A stretch of DNA of 64,000 nt. Origin: Sphaerimonospora mesophila NBRC 14179 = JCM 3151. GTDB lineage: Bacteria; Actinomycetota; Actinomycetes; Streptosporangiales; Streptosporangiaceae. The translations under genes and the position numbers were made by a program. The DNA lies in contig BCRI01000024.1 of NCBI GenBank assembly GCA_001552515.1, positions 1 through 64,000 on the forward strand, read 5' to 3'. Of the stretch, positions 8,953 to 16,281 are shown piece by piece. How positions within the stretch are numbered: position 1 is the stretch's first letter; every line of letters begins with the position of its first letter. Under the pieces are notes generated by a model that was not told where the DNA came from, did no database searches, and saw only the letters and a program-made list of their open reading frames with translations.

Positions 8953-9771
8953 ATGTCGGTTCACGAGCAGCGGCGGCTTTCGGCGGACCTGGGCCTGCTC
9001 TTCGGCGACGGCGGCGGGAACAGGTGGGAACTGTCCGTCGAGCTTCCGCCCGGGACCCTCGTGTGGCCGGACCCCGACTACGACCGGTGGCGCACCCATC
9101 ACCGGCCCTCGTTCTGGCTCAGCGACGACCCCGTGCCGGCCGGGCTGTGGAGCCGTCTGCGCGCCGAGCACCACAGGTCGGGGCTGTGGCCGGTGCTGCT
9201 GGAGGACGGCATGCAGCCCTGGTCGGCCGGGCAGATCGCCCCGGACTCGCCGGCCGAGATCGACCACTTCACCGCCGAGGGGTTCATGGCCGAGGCCTGG
9301 GCGGATCTCGCCGGGGACTATGAGGCGGAGCTCACGCCGTTCGGGACCGAGTGCCCCGGCCTGGCCGAGCCGGGAACGCCGGTGGCCGACCCCGGCATGG
9401 TCGCCGACTGGTACGCCGACGTCATCGCCGAGCGGATGACCCCGCTCGGGCTCGCCGCGGCGGCGCGCAGCGCCGACGCGCTGGTCGCCATCGGCTGGCA
9501 GGGCGCGCTGCACCACAACGAATGGACCGTGCCGCTGGCAGCCGTCCTGCGCAGCTGGGAGGAAAGGTTCGGGGTACGGCTGGTCGCCCTGGGCTTCAAC
9601 ACGATGGAGCTGAGCGTGGCCGCGCCGCCCGTCACGGCGGCACACGCGCTGCGCGTGGCCGCCGAGCACTGGACGTTCTGTCCCGACGCCGTCTTCCAGG
9701 GGCCGGGAACGCTGGAAGACTACGCCGAGCAGATCATCGGCCAGAACTTCTGGTCGTTCTGGTGGGACTGA
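8953..9771 (+). CDS. DUF4253 domain protein
   Basis: This 272-residue protein of unknown function carries a C-terminal DUF4253-like domain: PLAAVLRSWEERFGVRLVAL, then PVTAAHALRVAAEHWTFCPD, ending in an aromatic NFWSFWWD. It is rich in Trp and acidic residues and has no signal or membrane segment. ATG 8953 is preferred; a GTG frame 21 bases upstream is possible. It follows the LuxR gene after 60 bases and may share its transcript. No function should be read into the name. Confidence 0.75.
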   Translation: MSVHEQRRLSADLGLLFGDGGGNRWELSVELPPGTLVWPDPDYDRWRTHHRPSFWLSDDPVPAGLWSRLRAEHHRSGLWPVLLEDGMQPWSAGQIAPDSPAEIDHFTAEGFMAEAWADLAGDYEAELTPFGTECPGLAEPGTPVADPGMVADWYADVIAERMTPLGLAAAARSADALVAIGWQGALHHNEWTVPLAAVLRSWEERFGVRLVALGFNTMELSVAAPPVTAAHALRVAAEHWTFCPDAVFQGPGTLEDYAEQIIGQNFWSFWWD

Positions 9772-9780
9772 CCCCCGGCC

Positions 9781-9920
9781 GTGATCTTGCAGTTTCTCGC
9801 AGGTCGGGCCGTGAGCTGGGATTCCACGTTCGTGATCTTGCAGTTTCTCGCAGACATATCCGCTGAGCGGCCAAAGCACCCTTCGTGATCTTGCACTACT
9901 CCGCGAACTGCAAGATCACG
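9781..9920. repeat. Repeated GTGATCTTGCAGTT motif, two direct copies and one inverted pair
   Basis: The motif GTGATCTTGCAGTT occurs at 9781 and 9832, each followed by TCTCGCAG. A shorter third copy (GTGATCTTGCA, 9885-9895) faces an inverted full copy at 9906-9919. The last pair forms a hairpin with 12-base arms at 9884-9895 and 9909-9920. The element fills the gap between two convergent genes, so a bidirectional terminator or a dispersed intergenic repeat is likely. Confidence 0.7.
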
Positions 9921-9936
9921 GGGGGTGTCGTGGCCG

Positions 9937-10947
9937 TCAAAGGGGGAGCACGCAGGAGGGGGTGCCGACGCGGAGGGTCTCGCCGGTCGGCTGCGGGATG
10001 CCGTCCTTCAGCGCGAGCACGGACACCGTGTCCGACCGCTGGTTCGCCACATAGAGGCGGTCGCCGTCGATCGCGAAATGCCTGGGCCAGCTCCCCCCGG
10101 CGGGCGTCTCTGCCGCCAGGGTGAGGCGCGGCCCGTCGATCTCGAAGGCCGACACGGTGTCGGGTCCCCTGTTGCCGACGTAGAGGTGGCGGCCGTCCGG
10201 GGAGAGCGCGATGTGCGACGGGTGGTTGCGCTCCCCGCTGCCGCTCGCGGGCACCCGGCCGGCCTCCCGCCAGCCCTCGTCGTAGACGGCGACGCAGCCG
10301 TCCAGTTCCCCCGCCACATACCAGTGGCCCTGGTGGTGGACGAGGTGGCGGGGGCCGCTGCCGGGGGCGAGCCGTACCGGGCCGTCGGGGTGCGGCCGCA
10401 TGCCGGGCAGGAAGCGGCGCACCAGGTCGGCGCCGAGATCGGTGACGTGCAGCACGCCGTCGGGGCCGAAGACGACCTGGTGGGCGTGCGGCCCCTCCTG
10501 CCGGTCGGGGTCCGGGCCACCGCCCTCGTGGCGGAACAGCAGCGGCCCGGGCCCGGGCAGGCCGTCCGGCTCGAGCCGGAACGCGGCGACGGCGCCGTCG
10601 CCGTAGTTGGCCACGACAAGCCAGGCCGCCTCCGGATCGAGCGCGAGGTGGCAGGGGGACGATCCTCCGCTCGGCAGCTCGGCCACCGGACGCGGGCCGT
10701 CAGGCTCGTCCGCGAACACCGCCACGCCGCCCTCGTCGCGCTCCAGCACGGCATAGAGCAGCGGCAGCCGGGGATGGGCGATGACGAACGACGGCCCGGA
10801 GGCCGCGGCCTGCGCGAGCGTCGCGAGTCGCCCGGCGGCGTCCACCCCGGCGACGGTGAGACCGGGACCGGATCCGTCCGTGTCAGGGGTGTATCCGCCG
10901 ATCACCAGTCTCCCCGATCGCGTCGGCCGGGGCATGGGTCGGGACAT
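9937..10947 (-). CDS. Lactonase-family seven-bladed propeller protein
   Basis: This 336-residue protein matches the bacterial lactonase family (PF10282 type, related to 6-phosphogluconolactonase Pgl). Blade signatures recur: SPCHLALDPEAAWLVVANYG, then NHPSHIALSPDGRHLYVGNRG, then SWPRHFAIDGDRLYVANQRS. Some members hydrolyse 6-phosphogluconolactone and others have no proven activity. ATG 10947 is chosen because GAGGAG is then about 6 bases upstream; the GTG two codons earlier would touch it. No signal peptide is seen, so it should be cytoplasmic. Confidence 0.85.
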   Translation of the reverse strand: MSRPMPRPTRSGRLVIGGYTPDTDGSGPGLTVAGVDAAGRLATLAQAAASGPSFVIAHPRLPLLYAVLERDEGGVAVFADEPDGPRPVAELPSGGSSPCHLALDPEAAWLVVANYGDGAVAAFRLEPDGLPGPGPLLFRHEGGGPDPDRQEGPHAHQVVFGPDGVLHVTDLGADLVRRFLPGMRPHPDGPVRLAPGSGPRHLVHHQGHWYVAGELDGCVAVYDEGWREAGRVPASGSGERNHPSHIALSPDGRHLYVGNRGPDTVSAFEIDGPRLTLAAETPAGGSWPRHFAIDGDRLYVANQRSDTVSVLALKDGIPQPTGETLRVGTPSCVLPL

Positions 10948-11017
10948 CGTCACTCCTCGGGTCGGGGCCGCCGCTCGGCATGCTACCCATCCCGCGGAGG
11001 ACGTCCCGCCGGGGACG

Positions 11018-11239
11018 TCACTGCTCGCGCAGGCGCGCCAGGTCGCTCTCCATCTTCGCCATCACCAGCTGGTACCCCTCCCAGCCGTACAGGCGGACCA
11101 GTTCGCACTTCATCCGGAGCGTCTCCTCACGCACCGCCTCCGGGCCGTTCCGGCGTACGGCGTCGAGCGCGAGCCGCGCCTGCCGTTCTCGGTCGCCGTG
11201 GCCGGGAAATCCTTCGCTCCGGATATCAGGAGTAGGCAT
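11018..11239 (-). CDS. Small hypothetical protein, 73 residues
   Basis: A charged, probably all-helical protein with no recognised domain. It is rich in Arg and Glu (DRERQARLALDAVRR, then ETLRMKCELVRLYGWEGYQ). The frame is open further upstream, but ATG 11239 with a GAGAGGG about 10 bases ahead is a better start, and the upstream residues read like a shadow. It sits 70 bases upstream of the lactonase gene in the same direction and may be co-transcribed. Confidence 0.55.
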   Translation of the reverse strand: MPTPDIRSEGFPGHGDRERQARLALDAVRRNGPEAVREETLRMKCELVRLYGWEGYQLVMAKMESDLARLREQ

Positions 11240-11297
11240 GGGGCCGTGCCCTCTCGCGTTTGGGGTCGAACGGTGCCTACGTCTGACGCTCGAAGAC

Positions 11298-11432
11298 GGC
11301 GGTAGGTTGACCGCCTCGTGAAATCCGATCAGGTTGTTTTCCGGCCTGATCACAGGTGTCGCCCGGCCCCTCGGCGACCGGACGGCAGACGTCTCGGCCC
11401 TCTGGACCTTGTTAGGGCTATCATCGCCCTTG
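11298..11432 (+). promoter_or_regulatory. Control region of the alcohol dehydrogenase gene, possibly leaderless
   Basis: Two perfect inverted repeats are present: GGCGGT and ACCGCC (11298-11303 and 11310-11315), and GATCAGG and CCTGATC (11327-11333 and 11345-11351). A TATCAT (11419-11424) lies 9 bases before the ATG at 11433 and no ribosome binding site is visible, which fits leaderless transcription common in actinomycetes. All of this is inferred from sequence. Confidence 0.4.
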
Positions 11433-12458
11433 ATGCGTACTTTGAGAGCAAGTGTGGCCAGACTCCACGGAGTGGGCGACATCCGCCTGCATGAGGAGCC
11501 GCCGCCCGTTCCGGGGCCCGGGGAGAGCGTGGTCCGGGTCACCGCCGTGGGGCTGTGCGGCTCCGACCTCCACTGGTACGGCGAGGGCGGGATCGGCGAC
11601 GCCGTGCTGGACGGGCCGCTCGTCGTCGGGCATGAGATCGCCGGTGTCATCGAGGGCGGACCCCGGCACGGGCAGCGGGTCGCGGTGGATCCCGCGATCC
11701 CCTGCGGCGGGTGCGCCGTCTGCGAGACGGGCTACGGCAACCTGTGCCCGGACGTACGGTTCGCCGGGCACGGGAAGCTCGATGGCGGCCTGCGCGAGCG
11801 CATGACCTGGCCGTCGGAGCTGCTGCACCCGCTGCCCGACACGCTGTCCGACGCCGACGGCGCGATGCTCGAACCCCTGGGCGTGGCCGTCCACACGGTC
11901 GATCTCGGGCACGTACGGCTCGGCGCACCGGTCGCCGTCATCGGCTGCGGCCCGATCGGCCTGCTCGTCGTCCAGCTCGCCCGGCTCACCGGAGCCTCCA
12001 CGGTGGTGGCCGTCGATCCCCTCCCCCATCGGCGGGCCGCCGCCCTGCGCAGCGGAGCCGATCACGCGCTCGCCCCCGAGGACGCCGAGCCGGGCTTCTG
12101 GGCCGAGCTGGAGGGAATGGGCGTGCGGACGGCCTTCGAAGTGGCGGGCACCGACGACGCGGTGCGGATCGCACTCACCGCGGCGCGGCCCGGCGGCCGG
12201 GTCGTGCTCGCGGGCATTCCCGACGAGGACCGCACGGCCTTCCCCGCGTCGCTGGCGCGGCGCAAGGGCCTCACGATCGCGCTGGTCCGCCGGATGAACC
12301 TCACCTATCCCCGGGCGATCCGCCTCGTGGAGAGCGGGAAGGTCGACGTCTCGTCGCTGGTGACCGAGCGCTTCCCGCTCTCCCGCGTGGCCGACGCCTT
12401 CCCCGCGGCCGTCTCCCGCGGCGGCCTCAAGGTCCTCGTCGAACCGAGCCGCACCTGA
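11433..12458 (+). CDS. Zinc-dependent medium-chain alcohol/polyol dehydrogenase
   Basis: This 341-residue enzyme has the catalytic zinc ligands Cys42 (VGLCGSD), His67 and Glu68 (VVGHEIAG). The four structural-zinc cysteines are Cys91, Cys94, Cys97 and Cys105 (PCGGCAVCETGYGNLC). The NAD-binding motif is VIGCGPIGLLV. The pattern is closest to sorbitol, L-idonate or threonine dehydrogenase-like enzymes that oxidise a polyol with NAD. The substrate cannot be fixed from sequence. ATG 11433 is chosen over an upstream frame because the family starts with such a short N-terminus. Confidence 0.88.
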   Translation: MRTLRASVARLHGVGDIRLHEEPPPVPGPGESVVRVTAVGLCGSDLHWYGEGGIGDAVLDGPLVVGHEIAGVIEGGPRHGQRVAVDPAIPCGGCAVCETGYGNLCPDVRFAGHGKLDGGLRERMTWPSELLHPLPDTLSDADGAMLEPLGVAVHTVDLGHVRLGAPVAVIGCGPIGLLVVQLARLTGASTVVAVDPLPHRRAAALRSGADHALAPEDAEPGFWAELEGMGVRTAFEVAGTDDAVRIALTAARPGGRVVLAGIPDEDRTAFPASLARRKGLTIALVRRMNLTYPRAIRLVESGKVDVSSLVTERFPLSRVADAFPAAVSRGGLKVLVEPSRT

Positions 12459-12508
12459 GCGGATTCACCGCGGTTCACCGGCCGTCGAGGACCTCGCGGA
12501 CCTGCTCC

Positions 12509-12616
12509 TCAGTCGGCTCGCCGGCCCAGCCGCTTGTCACGGCCGAACCAGACCTCGCCCAGCCCACCCTTCCTGCGGGAGTTCGGGTCCGGCTCGTAGC
12601 GGCCGCCGATCACCAT
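12509..12616 (-). pseudogene. N-terminal fragment of a Ser/Thr protein kinase
   Basis: A 35-codon frame begins MVIGGRYEPDPNSRRKGGLG and continues EVWFGRDKRLGRR before a stop. This matches the start of actinobacterial Hanks-type kinases, whose glycine loop reads GKGGMGEVW with the catalytic lysine a few residues later. The rest of the kinase is missing. In another frame the next bases encode EPTEEQVREVLDGR and a stop, perhaps the tail of a different gene. A non-functional remnant is the likeliest reading. Confidence 0.55.
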
Positions 12617-12993
12617 GCCCCTCGCCACGACGCCCTCGCCTTCTCTCCGTACGTGGTCAACCGGCCACTGTCACAGCTCGATCCTCCGCACGACGGCGAA
12701 GGCGGAATCGCAGCAACGTTAGTCATTCTTGGGATGGGCGTGAACACGGCTCGGCCGCATCGTTGCTCCCAGGAGATCGACCAGACCGGCGCGTTCTCAA
12801 TCGATGAGAACGAGTGGCTGAACGTGCTGGAACACGCGGGCCTCCGTACGATGCAGGGAGATCGGGTCCACTGGCGGCGCCGTCTATGAGACTGCTGAAA
12901 CGGCGGTCACGGGGAAAGCAGATGCCCCTCTCGGGAGAGAACCCTCAAATCGGACATTAAGGGATAAAACCGTCATAGGTGGCATATAAGTGC

Positions 12994-13097
12994 CCTTATG
13001 TAAATAAGGAGGGCCAAAACAGCGCAGATCGGCGTTTGTCACCCTTACGATCAGGCAATTATGACATCGCGGGGCGATGGCCACTTAACGGCCATCG
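12994..13097 (+). promoter_or_regulatory. Inverted repeats upstream of the secreted peptide gene
   Basis: Two palindromes stand in AT-rich DNA upstream of 13149: CCTTAT-GTAA-ATAAGG (12994-13009), and CGATGGCC with GGCCATCG around a 7-base spacer (13075-13097). The second ends 51 bases before the start codon, a reasonable place for an operator. They are perfect matches, but no factor can be assigned. Confidence 0.4.
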
Positions 13098-13148
13098 AGC
13101 CAGATTCACGGTAAATCAGGCACATGATCCTTTCGAGGGGGACTCATA

Positions 13149-13388
13149 ATGCCCAAGCTCAATAAGGTCATCGCCAGGCTCGCACTCAGCACCGCGCTTG
13201 CCGGTGGCGCTCTCACCATGAGCGCCGCGGCGGCAAGCGCGACCACCGCCCCCGCGGAATGGGGTTGGTCCGGCGCCTGCAACAACTTCTGCAACGACAG
13301 CTCGGACTGGGACAACATCGTCTGGGACATCTTCGTCGCCGGCAACTGCGGCAACACCTGCTTCGGACGGGACGGCTGGTTCCACTAG
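13149..13388 (+). CDS. Small secreted four-cysteine peptide
   Basis: This 79-residue protein has a signal peptide (basic start, hydrophobic core ALSTALAGGALTMSAAAASA). The likely mature peptide is about 48 residues, rich in Trp, Asp and Asn. It holds four cysteines in two pairs (ACNNFCND and NCGNTCFG), so two disulphides are plausible. GAGGGGGA lies 7 bases before the ATG. It has its own promoter region and a strong terminator 36 bases after the stop, so it is a monocistronic unit. I do not recognise the family; antimicrobial, morphogenetic or signalling roles are all possible. Confidence 0.75.
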   Translation: MPKLNKVIARLALSTALAGGALTMSAAAASATTAPAEWGWSGACNNFCNDSSDWDNIVWDIFVAGNCGNTCFGRDGWFH

Positions 13389-13424
13389 AAGGACGACCGG
13401 CCATCCGTGGTCGGTGTCCGACAC

Positions 13425-13446
13425 CCCTCCCCGACCGGGGAGGGGC
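13425..13446 (+). terminator. Strong hairpin terminator of the secreted peptide gene
   Basis: Perfect 9-base arms CCCCTCCCC and GGGGAGGGG enclose a GACC loop, 36 bases after the stop of the four-cysteine peptide gene. It also faces the 3' end of the broken sigma factor locus on the other strand. Confidence 0.75.
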
Positions 13447-13609
13447 AATCGACCGGTGAAGGGCCATCCCCATACCCTGCCGGGAGACGCGCTTCCAGCG
13501 TCAGTGGCCGTCACCGCCGCGGTAGCCGCACCCGCACGTGCGGCCCGCGGGTTGCATCGCGTTGAGTAATCAATCGGTAACCCACAGGTGTGGATTCGGT
13601 TGTGGACAA

Positions 13610-14472
13610 CTACGTGTCCAGCCGTCGTGTCCGGGCGGTCAGGTACCGTACGTGCCGCAGGTTGGTGGCATATCGGGCAGCTTGGGCGTACGCCTCCCGA
13701 GCCGCCATGACATTTCCGGACATCTCCAGGAGATGTGCCCTGGCCGCGTGCAGCCGATGATCGCGGGCGAGACGAGAATCGTCCAGCGCGTCGAGCAATG
13801 CCAGGCCCGTTGCCGGCCCCTCGGCCATCGCCACGGCAACGGCATGGTTCAGGCGAGCGATCGGGCTGGGGGCCACCCGCAGGAGCAACCGGTACAACGC
13901 GACGATCCGCCCCCAGTCGGTGGCGGCCTCGCTCGGCGCCTGAGCGTGGACCGCGGCGATGGCCGCCTGCAACTGGTAAGGGCCGACCGGGCCGCGTGGC
14001 AGCGCCCGGGCGAGCAAGGCCATGCCACGCCGGATCGACTCGGCCTTCCACAGCGTCCGGTCCTGCTCACGCAGCGGCACCAGCTCTCCGTGCTCGGTCG
14101 TACGGGCCGGAGCGCGCGCGATCAGCGTGTCGTCGGCGTCGTCCAAGCCGTGGGCGGCGGCATCTGCGGGCGGGCTCGACCGGTCCTGCGGCAGCACCCG
14201 GCTCGCGACGACGTCCTCGCGACGACGTCCTCGCGCCGCCGACGCGCCTGCTCTGACCGCAGCAGATCGGTCAGCCTGCGCGATGCGACCTGGATCAGCC
14301 AGGACTGCGGCCGGTCCGGGATGCCATCGGTCCGCCACCGGGTCGCCGCGGCGAGCAGTGCCTCCTGTACGGCGTCCTCGGCGGAGTCGAAGTGCCCGTA
14401 GCGGCGGACGAGCGCGCCGAGGACCTGCGGCATCAGACGACGCAGCAGATCCTCGATCATGTCATCGCTCAT
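13610..14472 (-). pseudogene. ECF RNA polymerase sigma factor, frameshifted and internally deleted
   Basis: The start (MSDDMIEDLLRRLMPQVLGA) and the end (GPVGPYQLQAAIAAVHAQAP, then HRLHAARAHLLEMSGN) match the ECF sigma family that is paired with YCII proteins and carries a C-terminal tetratricopeptide-like tail. Region 2 is present (DSAEDAVQEALLAA). The frame then shifts at a perfect 14-base duplication (14207-14234). Comparison with the usual family layout suggests that about 100 residues including region 4 are also missing between DDADDTL and ELVPL. Without region 4 it could not recognise a -35 element. The YCII gene lies 11 bases upstream and is intact. Confidence 0.75.
14207..14234. repeat. 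14-base perfect tandem duplication causing a frameshift
   Basis: GACGACGTCCTCGC occurs twice in a row (14207-14220 and 14221-14234). Fourteen is not a multiple of three. Removing one copy joins the two frames of the sigma factor, so this duplication is the direct cause of the frameshift. Confidence 0.85.
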
Positions 14473-14483
14473 CGAACGGTCGG

Positions 14484-14894
14484 TCAGGCCTCGAAGTCGT
14501 CAGCGGATCCTTCGATGGCCCGGATGATAGTGCCGGTCGCGGGCACCGGCCCCGGACACTGGTTCAGGCGTGCGGCGATCTCGGTGGCGCGGTCGATGCC
14601 CGCGCACTCGACGATCCAGTAGCCCGCCAGGACCTCCTCCGTCTCGGCGAAGGGACCATCGGTGACGACCTGGGCGCCGTCCCGCAGTTGGACCCGGCGC
14701 GCGAGCACCGGTGCGCTGAGGCCCTGGGCGTCGACCAGTTCCCCGGACGCGGCGAGGTCGGCGGTCAGGAACTCACCGATCGCGGCCACATCCGCAGCGG
14801 ACGAACCCGGCCGGCCCGTGTCCTCCCCCGCGTCCTTTCCTGCCAGCGCGTCGTAGTCCCGCTGGGAGCCGTAGGTGAGGATCATGTATTTCAC
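14484..14894 (-). CDS. YCII-related (DGPF) protein
   Basis: This 136-residue protein has the YCII/DGPF signatures: VKYMILTYGS at the start, VTDGPFAETEEVLAGYWIV in the middle, and a tail RATEIAARLNQCP. Such ferredoxin-like-fold proteins are commonly encoded next to an ECF sigma factor of the type broken here. GTG 14894 has GGGAGAA about 6 bases upstream. It should be cytoplasmic; the biochemical role is unproven in the family. With its sigma partner dead it may be an orphan. Confidence 0.85.
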   Translation of the reverse strand: MKYMILTYGSQRDYDALAGKDAGEDTGRPGSSAADVAAIGEFLTADLAASGELVDAQGLSAPVLARRVQLRDGAQVVTDGPFAETEEVLAGYWIVECAGIDRATEIAARLNQCPGPVPATGTIIRAIEGSADDFEA

Positions 14895-15075
14895 AGCGTT
14901 CTCCCGTCCATTGGCCGGCGCCCCGATGGCGCCGCTCAGCAGAGACGTCGAAGCCGTACCCGCCGATCGGACACGATCCGGGGCCCGAAGTCGAAGATTT
15001 CGTACGCCCATCGTCGACGGCAGGAAGACGGCCCGGATAGCATCCCCGTTCGATGAACTAGACGAAACGGACAGC

Positions 15076-16281
15076 ATGGGCAGCGCGAACGGCAGAGACG
15101 AACCAGCGGACGGCACGGATGAGACGGACGGCATGGACGGGACGGCTGAAGAGGTCTCCTCCCCCGAGGCCGCCAGGCGCATCCCACGCCGTACCGTCGT
15201 CATCGCCACCGTCTGCGCGGCTGTCCTGCTCCTCGCCGCACTCGTCTTCTCATGGCCGCCCCGATCGACCTCCGAGAACCAAGCGGGGCCTCCGGAGACC
15301 CCGGCAAGGACTTCCTCCTTCGGGCGGCAGATCGGCCGACCCCTCACCGGCCACAAGGGCCGGGTCGTCACCGTGGCTCTCGGCCGGCTCAACGATCGCC
15401 CCGTCGCCGTCACCGGCGGCGAGGACGGCACCGCCCGCGTATGGGACCTGACCACCCGCGAAGAACTCGGTCCGCCCCTCGAGCACGAAACCGGCGTCCT
15501 CTCGGTGGCGGTCGACCTGATCGACGGCCGGCCCGTCGCCGTCACCGGAGGCGAGGACGGCACCGCCCGTATATGGGACCTGACCACCCACCGGCAACTC
15601 GGCCTACCCCTCACCGGCCACAAGGACCGTATCTGGGAGGTGGCCACCGGCCTGATCGACGGCCGACCCGTCGCCGTGACCGCAAGCATGGACGGCACAG
15701 CCCGCATATGGGACCTGACCACCCGCGAAGAACTCGGCCCGCCCCTCGAGCACGAAACCGGCGTCCTCTCGGTGGCGGTCGACCTGATCGACGGCCGGCC
15801 CATCGCCGTCACCGGTCAGGACAACGGTCTCGTCCTCTTGTGGGACCTGACCACACGTGAACAGCTCGGCCGGCCCCTCACCGCGTACGCCGAAACCGCC
15901 GGCGCCGTCGCGGCCGGCCTGATCGGCGACCGGCCCATCGCGCTCACGGGAGGCCTCTCCTGCATCGCCCACGTGGTGGACCTGACCACACGCGAAGAAC
16001 TCGGCGAGCCCCTCCGGCACGAAAACGAAGGCATGGGCACGGTGGTGATCGGCGAGCTCGACGATCGGCCCATCGCCATCACCGAATGCGGCGATGTCCG
16101 CGTATGGGACCTGACCACGCACAAGCAACTCGGCACCCCCCTCACCGACCCTCACGGAAAGACCGTAGGGGCCCTCGATGTGGCGATCGGCCGCCTCGAC
16201 GACCGACCCGTCGCCATCACCGCGGACTCGGACGGCACCGCCCGGATATGGAGTCTCAGCGACCCGCCCGCGCCGTCGTGA
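15076..16281 (+). CDS. Membrane-anchored seven-bladed WD40 protein
   Basis: This 401-residue protein has an acidic 38-residue cytoplasmic N-terminus, one membrane helix (TVVIATVCAAVLLLAALVFSW, about 40-60), and then seven WD-type blades outside the cell. Each blade runs about 42-45 residues and ends in a DGTARIWDL-type strand; blades 5 and 6 are degenerate (CIAHVVDL and VRVWDL). Blade starts alternate between GHK and EHE. A 108-base segment is repeated 267 bases apart with two mismatches. ATG 15076 is chosen; the frame is open upstream but lacks coding character. WD40 propellers usually bind proteins; the partner is unknown. Confidence 0.8.
   Translation: MGSANGRDEPADGTDETDGMDGTAEEVSSPEAARRIPRRTVVIATVCAAVLLLAALVFSWPPRSTSENQAGPPETPARTSSFGRQIGRPLTGHKGRVVTVALGRLNDRPVAVTGGEDGTARVWDLTTREELGPPLEHETGVLSVAVDLIDGRPVAVTGGEDGTARIWDLTTHRQLGLPLTGHKDRIWEVATGLIDGRPVAVTASMDGTARIWDLTTREELGPPLEHETGVLSVAVDLIDGRPIAVTGQDNGLVLLWDLTTREQLGRPLTAYAETAGAVAAGLIGDRPIALTGGLSCIAHVVDLTTREELGEPLRHENEGMGTVVIGELDDRPIAITECGDVRVWDLTTHKQLGTPLTDPHGKTVGALDVAIGRLDDRPVAITADSDGTARIWSLSDPPAPS

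Larger units (their letters stand above)
12459..13148. other. Gene-poor stretch with degraded fragments and an AT-rich promoter region
   Basis: No intact gene is seen in these 690 bases. The left part carries a kinase fragment on the - strand (listed separately). On the + strand, 12735-12889 stays open and reads NEWLNVLEHAGLRTMQGD, ending at a TGA; it looks like the tail of a lost gene but I cannot name it. From about 12900 the sequence becomes AT-rich and contains the control region of the secreted peptide gene at 13149. It is best read as a decayed locus. Confidence 0.5.

Noticed and set aside
9772-9936. CRISPR array
   Set aside because: Copies are too few, one is inverted, the spacers are not uniform, and there are no cas genes.
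14484-15812. Long - strand open frame of 442 codons across the WD40 gene
   Set aside because: Only its last 136 codons (the YCII gene) have coding character. The rest is Ser/Arg-rich antisense to WD40 repeats, kept open by high GC.
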